A stretch of DNA of 64,000 nt from Phaseolus vulgaris (lineage: Eukaryota > Streptophyta > Magnoliopsida > Fabales > Fabaceae), in assembly GCF_000499845.2 (NCBI RefSeq), contig NC_023758.2:5875080-5939079 (forward strand). The letters are read 5' to 3'. The position numbers and the translations under genes were made by a program. Under the pieces are notes generated by a model. The model was not told the DNA's origin. It worked only from the letters and a program-made list of their open reading frames with translations, and searched no databases. Of this stretch, positions 1-10,498 are shown piece by piece. The stretch's first letter is position 1; every line of letters starts with the position of its first letter.

Positions 1-215
1 AACGGGTAAGTTGGATGATGTTGGTTTTATAAGCCAATTTGGTACTGGAAAGTGGAAACTAGCAAAATGGAACCTCATCATTGCTAGAGATTCAAATGAA
101 GGATCCCTTTACATTAAGTAAGGAAGAATTGGTCATGGAGAAGAAAATGGTGCTACAGACTCCAAAGATGTTTGGCACAAACGATTGGGGCATATGAGTG
201 AGAAAGCACTCCAGA
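1..215 (+). pseudogene. Ty1/copia pol fragment: GAG-pre-integrase domain
   Basis: The translation resembles the copia GAG-pre-integrase domain, ending in the WHKRLGHMSEKAL signature (about 171-210) that precedes the integrase zinc finger. One in-frame TAA lies near 119-121. The frame continues after the inserted element at 7104, where AKNHLPNIKG follows. No start is visible because the fragment begins outside the window. Confidence 0.85.
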
Positions 216-913
216 TGATGGAAGAGGCCCAAGCTCACCACATTATGAAAAGCCAAGCTCCAAGTCTAGACCGTCTAGAACCATGTGGAAAGCGTCTAGC
301 CCATGATAAGGAGCGTCTAGACTCAAAAGGAGAGCGTCTAGCCCATGATGAGGAGCAGCTACATAAGGAGCGTCTAGGAGGAAGCCTAGACCGTCTAGGA
401 CCAAGCACTTCACGCACACAAGGGTCAAAGCTACGGTTTGGAAGGAGAAGACCTTGACATGTTACATGGAGGCTCATTAGGGGTGCTTAGTAATTAGAGT
501 AGTGTTAGAAAACATAAATGAGTGAACATTCTAGAAACTTGTTTACTTGGTCGGTCATGAGCACATGTGCCATGTGCCTTGCATTTCATTTGGCTCTCAT
601 TTCATTAGGAATTAGCTTAGCTTTCACGCCCCTATAGCCTATAAATAGGAAGGCCATCTCTTGTATTTTCCAAGATTATTGATAGTAAAGTTATGCTGCC
701 AACTTTGTGCCAAGCTTTGCTTCTACCTAGTTTCTAGGCTCTAATCTTCACATCCTTCACCTCTCATTGGGCTGGCCGAACCTCCCAACTTCCATACATA
801 CCATGCACCTTCAAGATCACCATAACTCTCAGGAGGATCTTGCTCATACACATCCATGGCTTCTGCACCATCTTTCACATGATTCTAAGAAGAACTTCAT
901 GAATTTGCCATCA
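216..913 (+). repeat. 5' LTR of gypsy-like copy 1
   Basis: This 698-bp LTR (TG...CA) has a TATA-like CTATAAATAG near 640-649. Its U3 contains short tandem units built on GCGTCTAGCCCATGATGAGG (about 270-390). It is 41 bp longer than its 3' partner, mostly because of extra copies of that unit. Confidence 0.93.
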
Positions 914-915
914 TT

Positions 916-930
916 TGGTATCATGAGCAT
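916..930 (+). promoter_or_regulatory. Primer-binding site of copy 1
   Basis: TGGTATCATGAGC starts 3 bp after the 5' LTR and resembles the complement of a methionine tRNA 3' end. The same site follows the 5' LTR of the element at 35740-40885. Confidence 0.8.
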
Positions 931-1051
931 AGGTTCTTCAAAGATGAGTTGTTCTTGGTCTTTTCATTTTTAGTTCTTCTTTATTTCATGTTGTTCATCT
1001 TGTTTCCATAATTGTCTTGCTGTTTTTTACATTTTAATTTGTTTTGGTGTG

Positions 1052-2242
1052 TGATAGCTGTCGTTTTGCTGTCAAATTAATATGATTCTAGCGTAGACTT
1101 GTCTAACACTAGAGAGATGATAGTATAATTGTGGACAAATGTCCCCAAGTCGTCTTCCAACGAATCCAATAGTAAAATCAGTTGATCAGGGTTTAAAATC
1201 TATCTGCAAGCAATAAAAGTTAGCAATAACAATAAAGATGAAAAAGGGGTTTGAGATAGTTGTACAAAAAATATAAAAGAAATTAAAATAGCAAATAAAA
1301 AGCGGTTGATCCCAAGTTCTTCCACCATTGAATTCTTCACAGGTTCTCTAAAGATTAATCTTTTCTCAATCCTCCAACAGAGCTAAACCAGATTGAACAT
1401 GCGCCGATCTGATTCAACTGAAACTCACTAGTAAAGCATGCGTCTACTAGTTTAATCAATACCCACTTTGTTCCATGCGTATACTCCATGGGAATGCTTA
1501 CCTCCTCTCCCTTGAATCATGCGCCCAAGAAATTAATTAGAACAATGGAACTAACTAAGAAACCAAAGTTTAAGATAAGGAAGACTCTCAATCATGCGTT
1601 CAAGTACAACCTCTCACAAAAACCAGTTTTCCAGGAGATTAGACAATAAAAACAACTGTTATAGAGAATTAAAAATCGAAACTTTTATTGAACAAAACCT
1701 CAGAACTCAATGGGGAATTACAAAAGAATCAACCAAAAAGGTTTAGCCTTCCATGCGGAGGCAAAACAAAAGAATTACTAAGAAGAAAATAAACTAAGAA
1801 AACCCTATGAAGCTCTCTCCTTGATGCTTGTGTCCTTTTATAGGCTTTTATGCTCCAAGGATCTTGAGAGAATATTGTAGTTTATATTTTGTTAACCGTT
1901 TCCAAGTTTCCATCTTTCCAGAATTCTTTTATTTTGCAGAAGATTTGCTTCCAATTCTGTTTCTGAGATATTGTAGATTTTATTTTCTCTTTCTTCTCCT
2001 CAGAATTTGTTTTCTGTTTTGGTTCAAGAAGCAACTTGGACTTTTGCATATTTGGCCCATTCACAAAGGTAGATGTTTCCTCCGGATAATTTACTCTAAA
2101 AACACAAAATTAACAATAATAATAGTTAAGGCCCAAATAAACCCAATTATAAGAATATTAATTAAAACAATGAATTTATTATTATTATAGTCCAATAATC
2201 TATGAATAAGGCTAATGAGTGTGAATAAATATATGCTCATCA
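1052..2242 (-). mobile_element. Solo LTR inserted in the leader of gypsy-like copy 1
   Basis: This 1191-bp segment starts TGATAGCTG and ends GCTCATCA. It is flanked by the 5-bp duplication GTGTG (1047-1051 and 2243-2247). The related element at 35740-40885 has the uninterrupted site (about 36590-36615), which serves as an empty-site control. A reverse-strand TATA box, CCTATAAAAGG (1834-1844), suggests the LTR reads on the minus strand. No internal coding region is present. The left part contains repeated CATGCG motifs. Confidence 0.9.
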
Positions 2243-2247
2243 GTGTG

Positions 2248-3459
2248 CTATTTGGAAGATCCAACCGGTGCACTTTGTTCAATTGATCTTGAACAATTCT
2301 AGTGCAAATTGTGATAGGATTCCATACACCTTTGAGTTGCTGTTTTCTTTTAGGTTTTTGAGTCTTTATTGCACTTTTAATTTGGTTCATATTATGCTCT
2401 TTGAGTTTTTAATTTCTGAATCCATATATGTTTTGTCAAGTCATGTTCATCCACAATATCATCAATTCATAGTAGTCCTTTGTTTGGTTTGATTGTTTCT
2501 TGATTTTGGGTATCTACTTTTGCTTTGAATCTGCTGTTCATTTGATCTTTTGGTGCCTTTTTAATTTTAGTTTGAGTTCATATTTGTGTTTAGATCTTAC
2601 ACAAATTCCTTTTCTCAATTCCATTGTGTTTAAATTTTGGTATCTTACTGTTTTTTCCAGTTTTTCCAAAATCCCCTGTTTCACATTCTCTGTGCTGGCT
2701 GTTTTGTTCCAGAAAAATATTTTCACTTATAGGAAAATTTTGATTCTCTGGAATATGCTGGAATTTATTCTCTTTTGGTGCTTGATTAAGTGGAAATTTG
2801 ACTTGGGTAAGGTCTAGTCTTCTTGATAGGTGTTGGAATTGGAGAATTAGGACCTTTATTCTAAGGGGAACAAAGACAAAGGCAGAATCAAACACTTTCC
2901 CAAAACACCACAAACACTTGGAAGGCCCAACAAGCAAAGACAACCAAGGAAGTGCCAATAGCAAAAAGAGGATCAACAAAGGGAGTTTTCTTAATTTCTT
3001 TGCAACTTAATTTGTGTTAATTACTTCTTAATTACGTGCTTAGACGGTGAGTGTGTCTTCAAGGGCTCAAAGTGTCCAAGAAGCCTCACCTAGGGCCGAC
3101 TAGTTAGAGTTTTAATTAGCAACTGTTAATTATTTTTAATTACATAACTTGCTTCGTTAGTTACGCTTTGCATGTGTGGTTGGTTTGTTTAAGCTTTGTT
3201 AAATCGTCTAGCTTTATTAATTAGTTAGCTTGCATTGTTTTCTTGCATTGAAAATTTGATTTCTCAACTTCATTGTGTTCTAAGTAGTTTACTAAGAGAG
3301 AGTTTTGTGTGAAGACATTGAGGGATAGTTTTTGGCTAAGGCAAAGGCTTGGTACTTAAGTAGTCCTTTGAGATTCACCTCCCTTACCTGGAAAACTACC
3401 TTCTTTGACTTTCCTAAATTTTCTCAAGGTAAAAAACTTGTATACATAAAACTTTAGCC
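2248..3459 (+). other. Leader (5' untranslated region) of gypsy-like copy 1
   Basis: No gene is visible here; ORFs in this stretch are not supported. It aligns by eye with 36600-38350 of the second element. About 510 bp present there (roughly 37115-37625) are missing here, with short TGCTGG-type homology at the junction (near 2755-2762). That suggests a microhomology deletion in copy 1. Confidence 0.75.
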
Positions 3460-4955
3460 ATGTCTTCTCCTCACTCTCCAAAGTCTATTGAAAGTGAAGT
3501 AAAATCTATAAAATCTCTTTTGAAAGAAGTTTCACAAGCTGTGCAAATTATTTCTTTTAGACAATTGGAGAATGAGACAAAAATTAATGAATTGGCTAAA
3601 AAGCCCAAGAAGAGAAATCACAAAAATCACAAAAATAAAAAAAAACTCCTACTCATGCATCTAAAAGTAATGAGTCTCTAGGGGAGGGAAGCCTTAGAAT
3701 CCATGATTACTACCAACCACCCCCTAGGAGAACTAGAAGACGAGAAGAAGAGAGCCCAAGGGAAGTAAGGGTAGACCTACCCCATTTCTATGGTAAGGAA
3801 GATGTAAAGGCCTACCTAGATTGGGAGATGAAAGTAGAGCAACTCTTTGCTTGCCATAGGGTGAGTGAAGAGAGGAAGGTACCCTTAGCAACCCTTAGTT
3901 TCCAAAGCAATGCCATGTATTGGTGGACCTCTCTAGAGAGAGACCGACGTCTTCATAGGGAGCCTCCCGTAGAATATTGGAATGACCTTAGGGGAGCCCT
4001 AAGACATCGCCACATACCTTCCTACTACCATAGGGAGTTGATGGACAAGCTCCAAAGACTCCAACAAAAGAACATGAGTGGGGAAGAATATAGGCAGAAA
4101 ATGGAGCTCTGCATGATGAGAGCATCCATTAGAGAGGAAGAAACCACCACCATATCTAGGTTTCTAAGTGGGCTCAACCTTGAGATAAGGGATAGAGTAG
4201 AACTTCTACCCTACCAAGACTTGAATGACTTGGTTCAACTTTGCATTAAAGTTGAACAACAAAATTTGCGCAAAACTTCAAGTCAAAGGGTGGGTTCTTA
4301 CTCCAACTCTTATCCCAAAAAAGACTTTAAAAGGGAGGGTAGTACACCTAGAGACGAACCCAAAGAAACTACCAAACCCTTAGTAAAAGATGCCTCCACC
4401 CCATCCATCCGTGCTAAGGACACCAAGTGTTTTAAATGTTTTGGAAGAGGGCATGTGCAAGCACAATGTCCAAACCAAAGGGTTTTGTTCTTAAAGGGAA
4501 AAGATGAGTACACAAGTGGTGAGGATGAACCTAGTACACAAGAAAAGGGGGAAGGAGAGAGGATAAATCCTTTGGAGGGGGACTTATTGATGATTCAAAG
4601 AATCCTCCACAATCAACCTAGTGCATCCATCGAGACACAACGAGAGAACATTTTTCATACTAGATGCAATGTTTTAGAAAATATATGCTCTCTTATTGTG
4701 GATGGTGGATCATGGTGCAATTGTTGTAGCACTATATTGATCGAGAAACTAAATCTACAAGTAGTTCCTCATCCAAAACCTTACAATTTACAATGGATCA
4801 ATGAGGATGGAGAACTACATGTAGACAAACAAGTGGAAATCAAGTTTTCTATAGGTAACTACAACGACAATGTTTTATGTGATGTAGTACCTATGGAAGC
4901 TTGCCACATCTTATTAGGTAGACCATGGCAATTTGATAAGAAAAAGTTTGTCTAA
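3460..4955 (+). pseudogene. Gag-protease of gypsy-like copy 1, one frameshift
   Basis: The reading starts at ATG 3460 (MSSPHSPKS). It loses frame in a nine-A run at 3637-3645 and continues in the +0 frame of the 3828 ORF to the stop at 4953-4955. The domains in order are: a lysine-rich N-terminus; a retrotransposon Gag core (about 3780-4270, with an NAMYWWTSLERDR motif); a zinc knuckle CFKCFGRGHVQAQC (CX2CX4HX4C, about 4430-4475); and a retropepsin-like segment with DGGSWCN (about 4700) and ILLGRPW (about 4910-4930). Gag would package RNA, and the protease would process the polyprotein. The Asp-Gly-Gly in place of Asp-Ser/Thr-Gly may be usual for this lineage. Apart from the frameshift this part is well preserved. 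Confidence 0.85.
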
Positions 4956-5087
4956 CTAACGAGATTTCTTTCATCCACAAACACAAAAAGTTTGTACTTA
5001 GCCCTTTTCCACATTCCCAAGTGGTAAAAGACCAAATACAAATGAAACACAAAAGGGATGAAGAGAAAATAAAAAAAAGAGAAAACT

Positions 5088-6320
5088 TTGGGAAAACAAA
5101 ATGCGTGGGAGAAGAGTGTTCCTTCCCACAAGGTCATTCAACAAGTCAAGCACATTGAAAATACCCTTGCAAACATGCTTCTTGTTGAACAACCTAGCCT
5201 TACCTATTGTAAAGGAACACTTGCAAGCATGAGCACCAAAGAAGAGTCTTTAAAAGAAGCTTGCATAGATCAAGACTATTTCTCAAATGTGTTAAGATAT
5301 CCCCAAAAGAATGACAAGTTACCTATAAGCATCTACAAAAACCAATTTTTATGTGAAGTAGTACCTAGAATAACTTGCCATGTCTTATTGAGACAACCAT
5401 TGCCAAGTGTACAAATTTTCATAAACAATGGTTGTACCAACGAGACTCTCTTTACACATGAGAGAAAAAGTTTACAAGAAGGAGAACTCATGGGCCAAAT
5501 TAGAGTTGATAAAACTCTAGAGCTTTTAAAAGGAAAACTTTTGTCACCCATGAGAAAAGAAGTTCAAAGACATTACTTTAGGTACATTTCATGTTTTCAA
5601 ACTACACCTAAAGCAAAGCCTCAAGAACTCTATATTCCTTCACCTTTTGTGAATGATCCTTGGGAAGACACACATTTCATATTAGAGCTTCCTAGGACAA
5701 CAAAAGGTTTTGATTCAATCTTCATGGTTATGGATAAACTCTTCTCTAGAGAGGTGAAACATCTTCATGATTTATCCTCAAGCATAGTGTTGAATAGAGC
5801 TCCAAATTTTGCAAACCATGATTTGACGATTTCCTTTGGAAAACTTGCAACTAAGTCACACCCTTTACATTCTTATCATCCTCAAACACATGGTCAAAAT
5901 ACATTTGAAAACCTAGCTCTTTCTACTATGCCTAGCATAATCAAGTGCACACACAACTCTAGAGATGAGCCAACATACCATAAAGTAGTTCACAAAACTA
6001 CTTATTTTTCTACTTTTAAAGTTATGTGTGGCCTAAATCATCTTTCTCCTTTTAGGTTGTTACCATCTCCTATAGGATTTATGCCTAAAGAGAAAGTAAC
6101 CACAAATGAATATTTTAAAATGCATACGATAATTAGAGACCACACACAACCATTAAAAGAGAAACTTTGTCCAAGGTTGCGAAAACCAAAAGAAAAACAA
6201 AAATGGCAACCTAGTAAAATTAAATTGCAAACTAACACCTATGCTTTATTTGATTATTTCTATAGGTGGACGTTTGATCCAGAAGGACAAGCTTTGGTGA
6301 AGCAAGAAGCTGCTATCTGA
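5088..6320 (+). pseudogene. Compressed pol remnant of gypsy-like copy 1 (integrase-derived, no RT)
   Basis: This is an open frame of 410 codons with no ATG at its upstream end; the first codon read is TTG and an in-frame stop lies just upstream. It begins with AWEKSVPSHKV. It then repeats a degenerate protease tail (CEVVPRITCHVLLRQPL, about 5350-5400). It continues with segments recognisable from gypsy integrase: VDKTLELLKGKLLSPM (about 5500), LPRTTKGFDSIFMVMDK (about 5690), HPQTHGQN (about 5880) and a Y/VHKTT-type segment (about 5985). RT and RNase H are absent. The residues where the catalytic D-D-E and most HHCC ligands should lie are lost in short in-frame gaps. It ends at TGA 6318-6320. 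The same collapsed architecture recurs at 38351-40141, so the deletions predate both insertions. Confidence 0.8.
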
Positions 6321-6428
6321 GATCAAGTCTGAAGATCTGAGGATAGGTCTTCTCAAGAAAGAGGAGATGATGGCCACAACCATTCCCTTAGGAAGCAAAC
6401 GCATTGGATTTGAGGACAAATCCTTTTC

Positions 6429-6441
6429 AAGAGGGAGGGGA
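6429..6441 (+). promoter_or_regulatory. Polypurine tract of copy 1
   Basis: AAGAGGGAGGGGA directly precedes the 3' LTR. It is identical to the tract before the 3' LTR at 40139. Confidence 0.88.
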
Positions 6442-7098
6442 TGATGGAAGAGGCCCAAGCTCACCACACTATGAAAAGCGAAGCTCCAAGTCTAGACAGT
6501 CAAGAACCATGTGGAGAGCGTCTAGCCCATGATGAGGAGCGGCTACATAAGGAGCGTCTAGGAGGAAGCCTAGACCGTCTAGGACCAAGCACTTCACGCA
6601 CACAAGGGTCAAAGCTACGGTTTGGAAGGAGAAGACCTTGTACATGTTACATGGAGGCCCATTAGGGGTGCTTAGTAATTAGAGTAGTGTTAGAAAGCAT
6701 AAATGAGTGAACATTCTAGAAACTTGTTTACTTGGCCGGTCATGAGCACATGTGCCATGTGCCTTGCATTTCATTTGGCTCTCATTTCATTAGGAATTAG
6801 CTTAGCTTTCACGCCCCTATAGCCTATAAATAGGAAGGCCATCTCTTGTATTTTCCAAGATTATTGATAGTAAAGTTATGCTGCCAACTTTGTGCCAAGC
6901 TTTGCTTCTACCTAGTTTCTAGGCTCTAATCTTCACATCCTTCACCTCTCATTGGGCTGGCCGAACCTCCCAACTTCCATACATACCATGCACCTTCAAG
7001 ATCACCATAGCTCTTAGGAGGATCTTGCTCATACACATCCATGGCTTCCGCACCATCTTTCACATGATTCTAAGAAGAACTTCATGAATTTGCCATCA
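6442..7098 (+). repeat. 3' LTR of gypsy-like copy 1
   Basis: This 657-bp LTR begins TGATGG and ends CCATCA, followed by TSD CCAGA. It matches 216-913 except for scattered substitutions and fewer U3 tandem units. Confidence 0.93.
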
Positions 7099-7103
7099 CC
7101 AGA

Positions 7104-8938
7104 TGCTCGCCAAAAATCACTTGCCAAATATAAAGGGTCAAATTTTGGAATCTTGTACTGATTGCATTTATGGTAAACAATGTAGAGTCAATTTTCAAAT
7201 ATCAGGTGATCCCTCAAGGAGGCAAAAGGTACTTGAACTTGTACATACATATGTTTGTGCACCATCTGAAAAATCTCTTGGTGGAGCCTACTACTTTGTC
7301 ACATTTATTGATGATCACTCAAGAAGAGTATGGGTGTACTTGCTGAAAACCAAAGATTAGGTACTATCAACATTTAAAGAATTTCATGCTCTAGTGGAGC
7401 GTGAAACTGGGAAAAAGCTTAAGTGTATGAAATCCGACAATGGTGGAGAGTACCGTGGTCCTTTTGAAGCCTATTGCAAGATGTATGGCATTAGAATGAT
7501 AAAGACACCACCAAAGAATCCTCAACTGAATTGAGTAGCCGAAAGGATGAATCGTACTATTGAAGAGAAAGTCAGATGCATGTTACAAGGTGTTAACCTC
7601 CCCAAGTCTTTCTGGGGTGAAGCAATAAAGAGTGCAGTTGATCTCATAAACCTGACACCTTCAATACCTTTAGATGGAGAGATTCTAGAGGAAGTGTGGT
7701 ACAAGAAGAAAGCGTCATTCAACCATCTGAGAGTATTTGGATGCAAAGTCTTTATTCATATTCCAAAGGATGAAAGAAAAAAGCTAGATGCTAAGGCCAA
7801 GGAGTGTATATACCTTGGGTCCCCAAAGGATGAATTTGGGTACTGATTGTGGGATCCTATAAAGAAGAAAATTGTTAGAAACAGAGATGTTGTGTTCTTT
7901 GAGGATCAAAGATATTTAAGAGAAAAATCAGTGCAAGTCCAGAGATCGCATTGATTTAGGGGAAGAGATTCCTCAATAAATAGATCCTGATCAAATAGAC
8001 AAATAGACATATTTTGTTCACCCAATTCCTGACCATACTGATGAACAACGAGATCATGATCAAATAATGTTAGACCCTCAAATACAATAAGAACATGAGC
8101 CTTTAGAGCAATAAATGCAAGTTGAATTGAAACGCTCTGAAAGAAGAAGAAAGTCATCATCAAAGTACCCTGAAGAAGATTCTATTACTTTGAAGATAAT
8201 GGTAAACATCAAAACTTCTCAGAGGCTATGGAGTCAATTGAGAAAGGGGAGTGGATCAAAAAGCCATGGAAGAAGATATGAACTCTTTACATGAGAACCA
8301 TACTTATGATCTGGTGGAGCTACCCAAAGGAAGAAAAACCTTGAAAAACAAATGGGTGTATAAGCTTAGAACTGAAGAAGGAAGCTCGAGACCAAGGTAC
8401 AAAACTCAAATTGTTGTGAAAGGGTGCAATCAAAAGAAAGGAGTTGATTTTGATGAGATATTCCCACCAGTGGTGAAGTATTCCTGCATTAGAGTAGAAT
8501 TGGGTATAGCAACTAGCCTAGACCTAGAAGTTGAACAACTTGATGTCAAAACAACTTTCCTACATGGAGACATCAACGAAGAAATCTATATGGAGCAGAC
8601 TGAAGGCTATGAAGAACCAGGCAAGAAACACTTAGTGTGTCGTTTGATGAAGAGTTTGTATGGTCTGAAGCAAGCACCCAGACAGTGGATAAGAAGTTTG
8701 AATCCTTCATGACCAAACAGAGTTTCAAGAAGACAATTGTTGATCATTGTGTGTTCATCAAGAGGTATGAAAATGAAAACTTTATTATCCTACTATTATA
8801 TGTCGATGATATGTTGATCATTGGACAAAGTAAAAGCAAAATTGTTGGTTTGAATAATGCTTTAAGCAAGTCTTTTGCCATGAAAGACTTAGGTCCTGCA
8901 ACAGCAAATCCTTGGGGTGAAAGTGATCAGAGATCACT
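7104..8938 (+). pseudogene. Ty1/copia integrase and reverse transcriptase, interrupted
   Basis: The integrase core is recognisable from FVTFIDDHSRR (about 7300), KSDNGGEY (about 7432) and NRTIEEKVRCML (about 7547), the regions of the catalytic D, D and E. It is followed by a copia linker and the RT fingers (WVYKLR, about 8355; QLDVKTTFLHG, about 8540; LYGLKQAPRQW, about 8655). In a shifted frame comes YVDDML (about 8800), the RT active-site box. Disabling changes include TAG at 7358-7360, TGA at 7532-7534, a stop at 7844-7846, stops around 7950-8120 and a frameshift near 8690. The frame is cut by a solo LTR at 8939. Confidence 0.9.
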
Positions 8939-9909
8939 TGATGTGAGTTGATTTTAAGATTGTTCATTTGATTAGTGACACTTAGATTTAGATTTTAGAA
9001 CAAATATAGATGAAAAGCCTAAGAAAAATTCCCACTGGACACTAACTTAACAAGTGTTAAGTATATGTGAAGGTTCATTTCCATAAGACCAAAGGAAAAA
9101 CACAATTAATGGCGAAAATGAATGACAAATATAGGTGTGGAAATTAAGCAAACACAAGGTGAGCAAAGGTAAACACAATGACCGAATTGAATTCAAGAAG
9201 CAACACAAGAACAAGACATATTTTGGAATTGAAAATAGGAATGGAAATGAAATGTAAAAAGATGAGTGAAAGGAAAGCTTATATGGATGAAGCTTGGGAA
9301 GAAGATCACGCCACTTAGAATGGTGAATTTGCTCCAAGATAAGTGATGATGTCGCCACTTGAGAGCTCCCAAACACTCACAAGATAAGACTAAGCTGGGA
9401 GAAACAAGTCTCACTAATCTCACACAATTTGTGTATAGTAACTTTAGTCTTCATTCAACTTTTTTTAATACATGAGGTAGGCCTCCCTATTTATAGATTT
9501 AGGAGCCTTGGAAAGTAAACTTAAAGGATAATAGCCAATGTGTTGCGGTTTTAGGTGTTGACCATAGGTTAATGCCGCACCATACTATGTGTTTCTAGAA
9601 GGTAGGGTTCCTTTCTACCCTAATGGACTTCTTAAGGCCCAAACTTATGTCCTCACCTTCTAATTATGCTATTTAAACATACTCTTGCTTATTCTTTACT
9701 ATTTGGACCCCTCATGTGAGCCCAACTTATTTACAACATTTTTCTAAATATTTAAGAAGACTAGTAGGAAGAACTTCAAGTGTTGTGTACCTTGTCCATT
9801 CCTCCTATTGATGAGGTCTTCCTTTGATTGTTGAGATGACCCTTCATAGTTGGCATCCTTGATCATCTTCTTGTTGACTTGTTTTTGGGGTCTTTGTGGG
9901 TTTGCATCA
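8939..9909 (-). mobile_element. Solo LTR inserted in the copia RT gene
   Basis: This 971-bp segment starts TGATGTGAG and ends TTTGCATCA. It has a perfect 5-bp duplication TCACT (8934-8938 and 9910-9914). Taking out the segment plus one TCACT rejoins the RT frame (RDH followed by SKKLIWLSQ). A reverse-strand TATAAATA (9488-9495) followed by GGGAGGCC suggests the LTR reads on the minus strand. There is no coding region inside. It is not obviously similar to the solo LTR at 1052-2242. Confidence 0.9.
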
Positions 9910-10285
9910 TCACTCCAAGAAGTTGATATGGCTATCACAAGAGAAGTACATTGAGAAAGTTCTCAAAAGATTCAACATGGATAAGGCAAAACCTGTCAAT
10001 GTTTCACTTGTTGGACATTTCAAGCTAAGCACAATGCAATGTCCGACTAGTGAAGAAAAAAAGAAAGATATGAGCAGAGTGCCTTATTCTTTTGTGATAG
10101 GAAGCCTAATGTACGCCATGATTTGCACAAGACCAGATATTGTCCATGCAGTTGATGTTGTGAGTCGATACTTGTCATATCCTAGTGAGGAGCACTGGAA
10201 TGCACTGAAGTTGATATTGAGATATTTGAGGGGAACTACCAAAAGATGTTTATGTTTATATTGTGATCAAAATCTAATGGTTTAA
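9910..10285 (+). pseudogene. Ty1/copia RT C-terminal fragment
   Basis: The translation LIWLSQEKYIEKVLKRFNM through MICTRPDIVHAV to ILRYLRGTTKRCL is the connection between copia RT and RNase H. The frame ends at 10285 and no RNase H follows, so the element is truncated here. Confidence 0.88.
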
Positions 10286-10498
10286 CTAGTAAATTAGGAA
10301 ATATACAAATTTTCAATTGGGTAACTATATAAAAACTTCTGCATTCACTCTATATGTCAATTAAACTCTTCATTTTATATTCTTGTGTTTATGTTAGTTT
10401 TTCATCTGCAATTTGTTCCGGTACGAATATAGTGTCACATCGTTTAGGAGTCGAATCAATGACAATTTATATACTTCTTCCTCCAATTAATTGGGACG

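Larger units (their letters stand above)
216..7098 (+). mobile_element. Non-autonomous Ty3/gypsy-like LTR retrotransposon, copy 1
   Basis: The element is bounded by a perfect 5-bp target duplication CCAGA (211-215 and 7099-7103). It has LTRs starting TGATGG and ending CCATCA, a tRNA-Met-like primer site right after the 5' LTR, and a polypurine tract right before the 3' LTR. The interior holds Gag, a zinc knuckle, a protease-like segment and a compressed integrase-like remnant. I find no reverse transcriptase or RNase H, so mobility must have depended on a partner element. A solo LTR (1052-2242) sits in its leader. The two LTRs differ by about a dozen substitutions plus a repeat-number change, so it is clearly older than the related copy at 35740-40885. 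Confidence 0.93.
1..10285 (+). mobile_element. Decayed Ty1/copia retrotransposon, split by two insertions
   Basis: The copia coding sequence is in three pieces: 1-215 (GAG-pre-integrase), 7104-8938 (integrase and most of RT) and 9910-10285 (end of RT). Removing the insertion at 216-7098 (plus one copy of TSD CCAGA) and the one at 8939-9909 (plus one TCACT) restores a colinear copia order. The element enters from outside the window. It breaks off at about 10285 before any RNase H, and no LTR is seen on the right. Several stop codons and frameshifts make it a fossil. It is the oldest layer of the nest. Confidence 0.9.

Noticed and set aside
185..477. Overlapping ORFs on both strands in the 5' LTR (also 6441-6665)
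   Set aside because: They arise from the U3 tandem units, which lack stops in several frames. They recur in both LTRs and have no protein similarity.
1828..2979. Several 60-129-codon ORFs on both strands
   Set aside because: They lie in a solo LTR and in the untranslated leader. Composition is AT-driven and the second element does not conserve the frames.
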